This document shows positions 34,610-43,372 of a DNA stretch of 64,000 bases, piece by piece. The stretch spans positions 96,472 through 160,471 of the forward strand of contig NZ_FNYD01000011.1 in assembly GCF_900109035.1 (NCBI RefSeq). Direction: 5' to 3'. The stretch is from Cribrihabitans marinus (GTDB lineage: Bacteria; Pseudomonadota; Alphaproteobacteria; Rhodobacterales; Rhodobacteraceae). Each line of letters begins with the position of its first letter. Position 1 is the stretch's first letter. The notes below the pieces were generated by a model that had not been told where the DNA came from, searched no databases, and was given only the letters and a program-made list of their open reading frames with translations. A program made the position numbers and the translations under genes.

Positions 34610-35479
34610 ATGATCGGACTGGTGGGGATCGTGCTGATTTTCGCGATGGTCTTCGGCGGCTACCTGGCCGCCGGCGGCAAGATGGCGATCATCCTCAAGT
34701 CCCTGCCCTTCGAGCTGATGATGATCGGCGGCGCGGCGGTCGGCGCCTTCCTGATCGGCAACGACATCGGCGGCGTGAAGCACACGCTCAAGGATATCGG
34801 CAAGGTCTTCAAGGGTCCGAAATGGAAACCCGAGGACTACAAGGACCTGTTGTGCCTGCTATTCGCGCTGATCCGGATCGCCCGCCAGAACCCGGTCGAG
34901 GTCGAGCAGCATATCGAGGATCCCGACGGCTCGGCGTTGTTCTCGAAATATCCCAGGATCCAGCAGGACCGCGAGGCCATCGCGCTGATCTGCGATACGC
35001 TGCGCTCGGCCTCGATGAACTATGACGACCCGCACCAGGTCGAGGAGGTGCTGGAAAAGCGGATGGATGCGAACCTGCACCACGCGATGCATTCCAGCCA
35101 TGCACTTCAGACCATGGCCGACGGCCTTCCAGCGCTGGGAATCGTCGCCGCGGTGCTGGGCGTCATCAAGACGATGGGGTCGATCGACCAGCCGCCCGAG
35201 GTTCTGGGCCGGCTCATCGGCGGCGCGCTGGTGGGCACCTTCCTGGGTGTTTTCCTGGCCTATGGCCTGGTCGGACCGTTCGCCGCCAAGGTGAAGGCCG
35301 TCGTCGAGGAGGACAGCCACTTCTACCAGTTGATCCGCGAGGTTCTGGTGGCGAACCTGCACAACCATGCCGCCGCGATCTGCATCGAGGTTGGACGCCA
35401 GAACACCCCCTCGCATTGCCGGCCGGACTTCACCGACCTGGAAGAGGCCCTGAAATCCATCAAGCAGGATGCCGCCTGA
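34610..35479 (+). CDS. motA: Flagellar stator protein MotA
   Basis: Four-pass inner-membrane stator subunit, 289 aa. The N-terminal GLVGIVLIFAMVFGGYLAAGGKMAIILKSLPFELMMIGGAAVGAFLIGN gives helices 1 and 2. The cytosolic loop has the charged segment that contacts FliG, and MADGLPALGIVAAVLGVIKTMGSIDQPPEVLGRLIGGALVGTFLGVFLAYGLVGPFA gives helices 3 and 4. Preceded by AAGAAGGAG. It overlaps the next gene by ATGA. Its partner motB is 10 kb upstream. Confidence 0.96.
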   Translation: MIGLVGIVLIFAMVFGGYLAAGGKMAIILKSLPFELMMIGGAAVGAFLIGNDIGGVKHTLKDIGKVFKGPKWKPEDYKDLLCLLFALIRIARQNPVEVEQHIEDPDGSALFSKYPRIQQDREAIALICDTLRSASMNYDDPHQVEEVLEKRMDANLHHAMHSSHALQTMADGLPALGIVAAVLGVIKTMGSIDQPPEVLGRLIGGALVGTFLGVFLAYGLVGPFAAKVKAVVEEDSHFYQLIREVLVANLHNHAAAICIEVGRQNTPSHCRPDFTDLEEALKSIKQDAA

Positions 35480-37638
35480 TGCGCTGGCACCATGCATTGC
35501 TCCTGTGCCTGTGGCTGGTCGCAACACCGCTCTCGGCCCAGACGGTAACCGTGCGATCCGGTGAACATGGCAGCTTCACGCGGCTCACGATTCCGCTGCC
35601 CGATGGCGTGACCTGGAGCCTCGAACAGTCCGGACGGCTGGCCCGGTTGCGGCTGGATGGGGGCGACGTCACCTTTGGGCTCGACCGGATCTTCGACCGG
35701 ATCGGGCGCAACAGGCTGACGGAGATCCGCGTCGACGGATCCGACGGCCGGCTCGAACTGCGCCTTGCCTGCCGCTGCGTTGTAAACGGCCGCTTGGCGG
35801 ACGGATCGTTGCTCGTCCTCGACATCCGCCCGGGCGAGCCGCCCGACCGGCCCGATCCGCTGCGCCTGCCCCTCAGTTTCGACATGGCGGGGCTGGCTGG
35901 ACTGCATGATCCCGACGCACCGAACCCGGGCGATGATGGGTCGCCCGGCCCGGCGTCCCCGATTGCAAGCCGGTCCGCGCCGGCCATCTCGGCACAGGAC
36001 CGCCTGTTGAGCCAAATCCGCCGCGCCGTCCGCCAGGATCTTTTGAATGCCATGCCGAACCCGCCGGATCGGTCGGCGGTCTCGTCCCGGCCGGAATTGG
36101 CCGGTGATGGCGACCACCTGGCGGTGATTACCGCGATCGACCGTGACATGCAGGGTGCCTCGCTGCGCGGGCCTGGAAGCAGCGCGGCGGACATCTGCCT
36201 TCCCGAGGACAGCCTGGCAATCGAGACATGGGGCGGCGACGCGCCGTTCGAGCAACAGGTAGGCCCGCTTCGGGCACGCCTTTTCCGAGAGTTCGACCGC
36301 GCCGATCCCGAGACGGCCAGGACGCTGGCCCGGCTCTACCTGCATTTCGGCTTCGGCGCGGAAGCGGCAACGGTTCTGGAACTCCTGCCGGACGCAAGGG
36401 ACCGCGACAAGGCCTTGGTGTCGCTGGCCCACTTGCTGGATCGCCGACCGGAGCCCCCCGGGTTGTCCCTGAGGGATCAGGCCGCATGCAGGACCGTGGC
36501 GGCGATGTGGGCGGTCCTGGCGGGGGGCGATTCACCGCCGGCGGAACTGGACCAGGACGCGGTTCTGCGCGGTTTTGCGCGACTTCCGAAACACCTCCGA
36601 CCCGAAATCGGGCCGCGCCTGGCAGAGGCGCTTGTGCGGGCCGGGCGGACCGAGGCGGCATCGACCGTCCTGCGGGCGGTGCGGCGCACGGTGCCCGGCT
36701 CGCCACCGCCTGTGGCGATGGCCGAAGCCGAACTTGCCGCCGCGATCGGCAATCCGGATATGAGGCGCGACAAGTTGGTCCGCGTCCTCGATGCCCAATC
36801 GGACCCGCAGGAGGCGCCCCGCGCGCTTCTTGCCCTGGTCGAAACGGCCTGGACCGAGCGAAGCGGGTTGGCGGCGGAGACAGTGGCGCTGGCCGCTGCC
36901 TTCGCCGCGGAGCTGCGTCACACCGAACTTGGTGCCGAGCTCCGGCAAGCCCATCTGCTTGCGCTCGCGCTGTCCGGCGAGTTCGATCCGGCCTTCGAAG
37001 CGTTGGCGGCCGACGATCGGTTGGACCCCGAGGATGTCCGGGTCACGCGCAACCGCCTGGTGACGCTGACTGCGGAATCCGCCGACGACATCACCTTTCT
37101 GACCCACGTGCTGGCCGATTTGACCCCCCGGCCCGGAGCGCTTGATCCCCAAACGATCGACCGGATCGGGGCGCGACTGCTGAAGATCGGATTTGCCGAC
37201 GAAGCCTTCGCCATTCTGGACACGCCGTTCGAAGTCACGGCCAGCGACACGCGGCGCCTGTTGCGGGCCGAGGCGGCGATTTCGTCCGGACGGCCGAATC
37301 GCGCGCTGCTCGACCTTCTCGACCACCCGGACGACACCGCGACGGCCCTGCGCGCCCGCGCCCTGATGGCGATAGGCAACCTGGAGGAAGCCGGCGCACA
37401 GGCCCGGGCCGCCGGCCTGGTCGACCTGGCGGCGCAGGCCGCCTGGCAGGACGACCGATGGACGGCGATGCCGCCGAACGCGCCCGAGTCCTATCGCACG
37501 GCCACCGAGTTGGCGCGCGCGCTCGATCGTCCCCCGCCGCCTGGACCCTACGCGCGCCTGTCCGACGCACGCGCCCTGCTGGAGGACAGCAACGGTGCGA
37601 GAGAGCGGATCGACGCATTGCTTTCGGTCATCGAGTAA
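35479..37638 (+). CDS. Large secreted protein of the flagellar locus, possible MotC analogue
   Basis: 719 aa, not recognised as a named family. A signal peptide (about 2-22, ending in a PLSA-Q cleavage site) is followed by a beta-rich region (about 22-125) with two neighbouring cysteines in LACRCVV. A probable disordered stretch (145-185) comes next, and from about 210 to the end the sequence is helical and alanine-rich with a TPR-like rhythm. It starts inside the motA stop and sits three genes after motE-like context, as rhizobial motC relates to motE. A periplasmic stator-associated role is therefore inferred; direct similarity to MotC is not evident by eye. Confidence 0.7.
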   Translation: MRWHHALLLCLWLVATPLSAQTVTVRSGEHGSFTRLTIPLPDGVTWSLEQSGRLARLRLDGGDVTFGLDRIFDRIGRNRLTEIRVDGSDGRLELRLACRCVVNGRLADGSLLVLDIRPGEPPDRPDPLRLPLSFDMAGLAGLHDPDAPNPGDDGSPGPASPIASRSAPAISAQDRLLSQIRRAVRQDLLNAMPNPPDRSAVSSRPELAGDGDHLAVITAIDRDMQGASLRGPGSSAADICLPEDSLAIETWGGDAPFEQQVGPLRARLFREFDRADPETARTLARLYLHFGFGAEAATVLELLPDARDRDKALVSLAHLLDRRPEPPGLSLRDQAACRTVAAMWAVLAGGDSPPAELDQDAVLRGFARLPKHLRPEIGPRLAEALVRAGRTEAASTVLRAVRRTVPGSPPPVAMAEAELAAAIGNPDMRRDKLVRVLDAQSDPQEAPRALLALVETAWTERSGLAAETVALAAAFAAELRHTELGAELRQAHLLALALSGEFDPAFEALAADDRLDPEDVRVTRNRLVTLTAESADDITFLTHVLADLTPRPGALDPQTIDRIGARLLKIGFADEAFAILDTPFEVTASDTRRLLRAEAAISSGRPNRALLDLLDHPDDTATALRARALMAIGNLEEAGAQARAAGLVDLAAQAAWQDDRWTAMPPNAPESYRTATELARALDRPPPPGPYARLSDARALLEDSNGARERIDALLSVIE

Positions 37639-37724
37639 CGTTCGCCGGGTTCATCCGCGGTTACCGAATCTCAAGACGCGGCCGCTAGCGTGCCGGGGAC
37701 CCGACAAGAAACCGACGAGGCAGA

Positions 37725-38420
37725 ATGCCCCTGACGCCCACGCCCCGCCAATGTGCCAAGCTTGCAACGCTGATACTGGTATTTGCCGGGCTGATCCCGG
37801 GTCCGCAGGCCGTCGCGAGGCCCAACAGCGTGGTCGCAGCTTGTGACCGGGCCGCTATTCGCGCCGCCGGACGCCACGGCATACCCGACGACGTCATGCT
37901 CAGCATCACCCGGGTCGAGACCGGCCGCAGCGCGGGCGGCGAAGTCCGGCCGTGGCCCTGGACCGTGAACATGGAGGGCAAGGGTCATTGGTTCGAGACC
38001 GAGCAGGCCGCTCAGGCCTTTGTCTTTGCTCGGTTCAAGGCAGGTGCGCGCAGTTTCGACATCGGCTGTTTCCAGATCAATTATCGCTGGCATGGCAGCG
38101 GGTTCCGCTCGATAGAAGAGATGTTCGACCCCGAACGCAACGCCGACTACGCGGCGGTCTTTCTCAGGGAGTTGCATGCCGAATTCGGTGACTGGACCCG
38201 GGCGGCCGGGGCTTATCATTCCCGCACCGAGCGTCATGCCGCGGTCTATGAGCGCAAATTCGACGACATGCGCCGGACAGTCGCCCGCTCGACGACCGAT
38301 GACACGCCGGCGGTCACCCAGCGTCGCGTCCGCACGACACCTCTGACGACCGGGCAGACCCGGCTTGGATCTCTGGTGCCGGTCGGTTCGTCCGGCATCG
38401 CCCTGATCGGGTTGAACTGA
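37725..38420 (+). CDS. Flagellar-locus lytic transglycosylase (SLT family)
   Basis: Exported 231-aa peptidoglycan-cleaving enzyme. A signal peptide (about 1-32, ending AVAR) precedes the SLT domain: catalytic glutamate in LSITRVETGRS (about E65), then ARSFDIGCFQINYRWHG and AAGAYHSRTERHAAVYERKF. It lacks a FlgJ rod-scaffold domain. Its place immediately before flhA suggests it opens the cell wall for the growing rod, as SltF does in Rhodobacter sphaeroides. Confidence 0.87.
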   Translation: MPLTPTPRQCAKLATLILVFAGLIPGPQAVARPNSVVAACDRAAIRAAGRHGIPDDVMLSITRVETGRSAGGEVRPWPWTVNMEGKGHWFETEQAAQAFVFARFKAGARSFDIGCFQINYRWHGSGFRSIEEMFDPERNADYAAVFLRELHAEFGDWTRAAGAYHSRTERHAAVYERKFDDMRRTVARSTTDDTPAVTQRRVRTTPLTTGQTRLGSLVPVGSSGIALIGLN

Positions 38421-38422
38421 CC

Positions 38423-40522
38423 GTGCAGGGAGTTGCGAAGATCGACCCGCGCGCGGTGTTCAGCCCCACGGTGCTGCTGGCCCTGGCGCTCATGGCCATC
38501 ATCGTGATGATGATCCTGCCGATGCCGGCCTGGGTGCTGGATGTCGGCCTGGCGGCCAGCTTCGCCCTGGCGATCCTGATTTTCACGATCACCCTGTTCA
38601 TCGAACGCCCGCTGGATTTCTCGTCTTTTCCGGCAATCCTCTTGGCCTCGCTGATGCTGCGGCTGTCGCTGAACGTATCCTCGACGAAGCTGATCATCGG
38701 CCAGGGCCATACAGGGACCGATGCCGCCGGCGACGTGATCCAGGGGTTCGCAAAGTTCGTCATGGGCGGCAGCGTGTTCCTCGGGCTGGTCGTTTTCGGT
38801 GTTCTGCTGATCGTGAACTTCATGGTCATCACCAAGGGCGCGGCGCGCATGGCCGAGGTCGGGGCCCGTTTTGCGCTGGACGGCATGCCGGGCAAACAGC
38901 TGGCCATCGACAGCGACATGTCCGCCGGTGCGATCGACCATGCCGAGGCGCGCGAGCGGCGCGAGCGCGAGCAGCAGGAAACGACCTTTTTCGGCTCGCT
39001 CGACGGAGCCTCGAAATTCGTCAAGGGCGATGCCATCGCCGGGTTGCTGATCACGCTGCTGAACCTGGTCATGGGCGTGATCATGGGCGCCGTGGTGCAC
39101 GGGATGCCGGCGGCTGCGGCGTTCGAGACCTATGCGATCCTGACGGTGGGCGATGGCCTGGTGTCGCAGATCCCGGCAGTGATCATCTCGATCGCCTCGG
39201 CGCTCTTGCTGGCGCGGGGCGGAACCCAGGGCGCCACTGACACGGCGCTGCTGGATCAGCTGGGTCGGCACCCGGCGGCGCTGGCCACGGTTGCGGTTCT
39301 GATGGCCCTGTTCGCGCTGGTTCCCGGCCTGCCCTTTCTGCCCTTCATCATTGGCGGCACCGTGTTGGGTGTGGCGGCGCGCGTCATGCATGCCCGGGCG
39401 AAGGAACAGGTCGAGCAGACAGAGATCGAGGCCGTGGCCGGCAGTTCCGAGGGACCGTCCCGCGCGCTTGGCGACGTGCTCGACCTCGATGACATCCACC
39501 TGGAGTTCGCACCCGATCTCGTCGGCATGGTCCTGGACCCGGGCACCGGGCTGGATGCCCGCATCGCCAACATGCGCACGCATGTCGCATCGGTCTTCGG
39601 CCTCATCCTGCCGGACATCCGCCTGACCGATCAGGGCGACCTGTCCACGGGCACCTACGTGATCCGCGTCCAGGGGGTGGAACAGGCGCGCGGCGTGCTG
39701 CATCCCGACCTTGTGCTGGCCCTGATGGGCAACCGGCCCGAGGGTTTTCCGCACGGCTCGGACGTGACCGAGCCCGTCTACGGGGCGCCGGCGCGCTGGA
39801 TCTCGCCCCAGGACCAGGCGCAGGCCTCTCTGGCCGGCGCCACGCTGGTGACCCCGCCCGAGATTCTGGCCACGCACCTGCTGGAGGTGATCAAGCAGAA
39901 TTTCGCGCGGCTGCTGACGCTCAAATCCCTGCGCCGGCTGCTGTCCGAGATGACCCGCCTCAGCGATCCCGCCCGGTCCGAGGCCAACCGCAAGCTGCTC
40001 GACGAGCTGATCCCCGACCGGGTTCCGGTCGACACGCTGCACGCGGTTCTGCGCCTGCTGCTGGAGGAACGCGTGTCGGTCAGAAACTTGCCGCTGATCC
40101 TCGAGGCCATCGCCGAGGCCCGCCTGATCGCCACCCAGCCCGAAGCCATCTGCGAGCATGTCCGCCTGCGTCTGGGCTTCCAACTGGTCGGCGAGATGAA
40201 ACGCGCGGACGGAACCATTCCGCTGGTGCAGCTGGCGCCGGAATGGGAGGAGACCTTTGCCACCTACCAGATCGAGACCACGCCCGGCGCCGTCGATATC
40301 GCGCTGCCGCCGGACCTGTTCAACCGGTTGTCCGAACGCGTGACCGAACGGCTGAATGCCGTCTCCGAGCAGGGGATCCACCCGGCGCTTGTCACATCGA
40401 CGCCGCGCCGTCGGTTTCTCAGGACCATCCTCAAGGCCCGCGGCATCTCAAACCCGGTCCTCTCATTCGAAGAGATCGGGCTGGAGGCGCGGCCGTCTCT
40501 GGTGGGCGTGGTCGAGGCATGA
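38423..40522 (+). CDS. flhA: Flagellar export apparatus protein FlhA
   Basis: Largest export-gate subunit, 699 aa. Eight membrane helices fill about residues 15-310. The FHIPEP signature RPLDFSSFPAILLASLMLRLSLNVSSTKLI is near 55-85, and the cytosolic domain that docks chaperone-substrate complexes follows. It ends in EIGLEARPSLVGVVEA. The start is a GTG two bases after the stop of the lytic transglycosylase. Overlaps fliR by ATGA. Confidence 0.96.
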   Translation: MQGVAKIDPRAVFSPTVLLALALMAIIVMMILPMPAWVLDVGLAASFALAILIFTITLFIERPLDFSSFPAILLASLMLRLSLNVSSTKLIIGQGHTGTDAAGDVIQGFAKFVMGGSVFLGLVVFGVLLIVNFMVITKGAARMAEVGARFALDGMPGKQLAIDSDMSAGAIDHAEARERREREQQETTFFGSLDGASKFVKGDAIAGLLITLLNLVMGVIMGAVVHGMPAAAAFETYAILTVGDGLVSQIPAVIISIASALLLARGGTQGATDTALLDQLGRHPAALATVAVLMALFALVPGLPFLPFIIGGTVLGVAARVMHARAKEQVEQTEIEAVAGSSEGPSRALGDVLDLDDIHLEFAPDLVGMVLDPGTGLDARIANMRTHVASVFGLILPDIRLTDQGDLSTGTYVIRVQGVEQARGVLHPDLVLALMGNRPEGFPHGSDVTEPVYGAPARWISPQDQAQASLAGATLVTPPEILATHLLEVIKQNFARLLTLKSLRRLLSEMTRLSDPARSEANRKLLDELIPDRVPVDTLHAVLRLLLEERVSVRNLPLILEAIAEARLIATQPEAICEHVRLRLGFQLVGEMKRADGTIPLVQLAPEWEETFATYQIETTPGAVDIALPPDLFNRLSERVTERLNAVSEQGIHPALVTSTPRRRFLRTILKARGISNPVLSFEEIGLEARPSLVGVVEA

Positions 40523-41292
40523 TCGCCCTGCCGCCGGAGCTGATTTCGACGCTGAGCGAGGCGCTGCGTGACCTTTTCGTCGTGTTCCTGCGGGTCTCGG
40601 CCATGGTCTCGGTCCTGCCGGCCTTTGGCGAACGCAGCGTGCCGACCCGGGTCAAGCTGGCGCTGGCCGGCGCGTTCACCCTGATCGTCGCGCCGGCAGT
40701 CGACCCCGGCGCGCCGGTGGCCGGCCTGCTGCCCTATGCGCGGCTGGCCGGCACCGAGATCCTGGTAGGCCTGGCGCTGGGGCTGGGCCTCCGGCTGTTC
40801 GTGCTGGCGCTGCAGACCGCCGGGTCGATCGCCGCCCAGGCGACCTCGCTGTCGCAGATCCTTGGCGGCGCGGCCGTCGAACCGGTGCCGGCGATGGGCT
40901 ACATCCTAGTGACCGCGGGGCTGGCGCTTGCGGTGATGGCCGGGCTGCATGTCCGGGTCGCGGAGTTCCTGATCAGATCCTACGAATTGTTCCCGGCAGG
41001 CACCTTACCGGGTGCGGCGGACCTGTCGCGATGGGGTGTGGGCCGGGTCGCGCGGATGTTCGCGCTGGCCTTTGCGCTGGCGGCCCCGTTCGTCATCGCT
41101 TCGCTGGTCTACAACCTGGCGCTTGGCGCGATCAACCGGGCCATGCCGCAACTGATGGTGGCCTTCGTCGGCGCACCGGTCATCACCTTCGGTGGGCTGT
41201 TCCTGCTATTCGTCGGTGCGCCTCTGATCCTTTCGGTCTGGTCCGATGCACTGCTCGGCTTCCTGGACGACCCCTTGGGACGCACACGATGA
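40519..41292 (+). CDS. fliR: Flagellar export gate protein FliR
   Basis: 257-aa membrane protein of the FliPQR core. LRVSAMVSVLPAFGERSVPTRVKLALAGAFTLIVAP at the N-terminus and LAAPFVIASLVYNLALGAINRAMPQLMVAFVGAPVITFGGLFLLF near the C-terminus are typical. The start is the ATG that overlaps the flhA stop; the longer upstream frame lies inside flhA. It overlaps flhB by ATGA. Confidence 0.95.
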   Translation: MIALPPELISTLSEALRDLFVVFLRVSAMVSVLPAFGERSVPTRVKLALAGAFTLIVAPAVDPGAPVAGLLPYARLAGTEILVGLALGLGLRLFVLALQTAGSIAAQATSLSQILGGAAVEPVPAMGYILVTAGLALAVMAGLHVRVAEFLIRSYELFPAGTLPGAADLSRWGVGRVARMFALAFALAAPFVIASLVYNLALGAINRAMPQLMVAFVGAPVITFGGLFLLFVGAPLILSVWSDALLGFLDDPLGRTR

Positions 41293-42380
41293 GCGGCCAG
41301 GATGACGAAGCCGACAAGTCCTTTGATCCGACACCGCAGAAGCTGCTCAAGGCGCGGGAGAAGGGCGAGGTCGCGCGGTCTGCAGATCTTTCGGTGGTGG
41401 CCGCCTATGGCGGGCTTCTGGTCGCGGTTCTGGCCCTCGGCGCCGACGCGATCCAGCGGCTCGGCGATCTGCTGATCGTGCTGATCGACCAGCCGGACCA
41501 GTTGGCCGCGCTGGTCTTCGCGGGCCGATCCGCCGGACCGGTCGGCGGGATACTCGGGGCGGTCGGGCTGTCGGTCCTGCCGATCTTCGCCGTGCCCGCT
41601 GCCGCCGTGATCCTGTCGGTGCTGGCCCAGAACGCCTTTGTCGTGTCGGGCACCAAGGTCCGTCCCAAGCTGTCCCGCCTGTCGATCCTGTCGAATGCCA
41701 AGAACAAGTTCGGCCGCGGCGGACTCTTCGAATTCGCCAAGAGCTTTGCCAAGCTCGTCCTCTATTCGATCTGCCTGGGCGCCTTTCTCAGCGCCAACCT
41801 GGCCGCGATCGTCAGCGCCAGCGCGGTCGAGGCGACGGCCGGCATCGCGCTGATGCTGGACCTGCTGACCCGATTCATGCTGATCGTTCTCAGCGTGGCC
41901 CTGGCCATCGGTCTGGTGGACTTCATCTGGCAACGCGCCGAACACCTGCGCAAGAACAGGATGTCGCGCAAGGAGATCATGGACGAGACCAAGGAGGCCG
42001 AGGGCGATCCGCATCTCAAGGGCGAGCGGCGCCAGCGCGGGCAGGCCATTGCCAAGAACCAGATGATGGCCGACGTGCCGACCGCCGACGTTGTGATCGT
42101 GAACCCGACCCACTTTGCCGTGGCGCTGAAATGGTCGCGCGCGCCCGGTGCGGCCCCGGTCTGCGTGGCCAAGGGCGTTGATTCCGTGGCGGCCGCGATC
42201 CGCTCGGCGGCGCAGGAGGCCGCGGTGCCCGTGCATTCCGATCCGCCCACGGCGCGGGCGCTGCACGCCACGGTCGAGATCGGTCAGGAGATCGCCGAGG
42301 AGCACTATCTGGCCGTTGCCGCGGCCATCCGCTTCGCCGACAGCATGCGGCGCAAAGCGAGGGGGAGGATTCACCGGTGA
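41289..42380 (+). CDS. flhB: Flagellar export switch protein FlhB
   Basis: 363 aa. DEADKSFDPTPQKLLKAREKGEVARSADLS precedes four membrane helices (about 30-215). The cytosolic domain then carries the self-cleaving NPTH motif (residues 272-275, in VIVNPTHFAVALKW), which switches export from rod/hook to filament subunits. The motif is intact. Directly coupled to fliR upstream and, by a four-base overlap, to a small FliJ-like gene downstream. Confidence 0.96.
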   Translation: MSGQDDEADKSFDPTPQKLLKAREKGEVARSADLSVVAAYGGLLVAVLALGADAIQRLGDLLIVLIDQPDQLAALVFAGRSAGPVGGILGAVGLSVLPIFAVPAAAVILSVLAQNAFVVSGTKVRPKLSRLSILSNAKNKFGRGGLFEFAKSFAKLVLYSICLGAFLSANLAAIVSASAVEATAGIALMLDLLTRFMLIVLSVALAIGLVDFIWQRAEHLRKNRMSRKEIMDETKEAEGDPHLKGERRQRGQAIAKNQMMADVPTADVVIVNPTHFAVALKWSRAPGAAPVCVAKGVDSVAAAIRSAAQEAAVPVHSDPPTARALHATVEIGQEIAEEHYLAVAAAIRFADSMRRKARGRIHR

Positions 42381-42805
42381 AACAGGACCACATGCACCAG
42401 ATGACCCGGGTCAGCGAGGCGCTCTACCTGCGTGAACATGCGCGGATCCGCCCCTTGCTGGAGGCCGAGGCCCGGATCCTCGCCCGCCTTGCGCGGCTCG
42501 ATGCGCAACGCGACCAAATGCGCGCCACCCAGGGATCTCAGGATGCGTATCTGCGGATCGGCGCCGACACGCTCTGGCAAGCGTGGGAGTCGCGGACCCG
42601 GCGCGCGCTCAACACTGATCTGGCCCAGGCACGGGCCCGGAAGCTTGCCGCGATGGACGCGCTTCGACTGGCCTTCGGGCGCAGGCAGGCGGTGGCGGAT
42701 CTGGACACCGCCGCACATCGTGCTGCCCATGCCGCGAGACTGGCCCGCCGCGAGATTGCGCTTCTGGATCGTGTGAACCTCACCGCGGCGCGCGGCGATA
42801 CGTGA
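42377..42805 (+). CDS. Small helical protein after flhB, FliJ-like candidate
   Basis: 142 aa, function not certain. It is almost entirely charged helix without a membrane segment or signal peptide (YLREHARIRPLLEAEARILARLARLDAQRDQM, then RKLAAMDALRLAFGRRQAVADL), the pattern of FliJ or other export chaperones. GTG start overlapping the flhB stop (GTGA). It is the last gene of the forward block. The locus has fliI and a FliH-like gene but no other fliJ, so this is the best candidate; a specialised chaperone is the alternative. Confidence 0.65.
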   Translation: MKQDHMHQMTRVSEALYLREHARIRPLLEAEARILARLARLDAQRDQMRATQGSQDAYLRIGADTLWQAWESRTRRALNTDLAQARARKLAAMDALRLAFGRRQAVADLDTAAHRAAHAARLARREIALLDRVNLTAARGDT

Positions 42806-42826
42806 TGGAGCGGTTGCGGGCCGGGG

Positions 42827-43363
42827 TCAGTTTCGGGCCTGCCGCGCGATATCCACTATCAGCACGCTGCGGATCCGATCCACGCCCAGCGCGTTTTGCG
42901 CCACTTCCAGCAACGCACCGCGCAACGGGTTCAGCTTGCCCGACTCGGTGAAGGCACCGTCAAACCCGCCCATATTGGCATGATCGAAGAGAACCTGAAG
43001 GAACCCGTCACGCAGCTTGGGTTCGATCTCGTGGAACCGCTCGCCCAGACCCGGCACAGCCTCCAGGCTCAGACCAACCATGGCGAGCCCGATCACCTCG
43101 CCGCGTTTCAATAGGGGCACGACGAACTGCTTGTTGAACTTGAGATATTCGAACCCGTCCGGGTCGCCGGTCGCGTCATCGGCATGATCCTGTCCGGACC
43201 CCGCGGTTTCGGTCACGGCATCCTCTCTGGACGCGGCATCGCCCGACCCGGTTTCTGCCGCATTGGTCTTTTCTCCGGCAGGGCTTGGGTCGAACAGCAA
43301 CCCGCCGCCGACACCGGCGGCGAGTCCCAGAACCAGGAAGATGAGCGGAAGCAGGCGTTTCAT
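42827..43363 (-). CDS. Second FliL-like flagellar protein
   Basis: 178 aa. An N-terminal membrane helix (about 3-24, LLPLIFLVLGLAAGVGGGLLF) precedes a long acidic linker (28-70). The periplasmic domain has EYLKFNKQFVVPLLKRGEVIGLAMVGLSLE and a C-terminal ALGVDRIRSVLIVDIARQARN, as in FliL. It differs clearly from the FliL at 33077, notably in the linker and in a FDHANMGGFDGAF insertion. Last gene of the minus-strand rod/ring operon, after flgH. Confidence 0.75.
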   Translation of the reverse strand: MKRLLPLIFLVLGLAAGVGGGLLFDPSPAGEKTNAAETGSGDAASREDAVTETAGSGQDHADDATGDPDGFEYLKFNKQFVVPLLKRGEVIGLAMVGLSLEAVPGLGERFHEIEPKLRDGFLQVLFDHANMGGFDGAFTESGKLNPLRGALLEVAQNALGVDRIRSVLIVDIARQARN

Positions 43364-43372
43364 GGACCCTCC

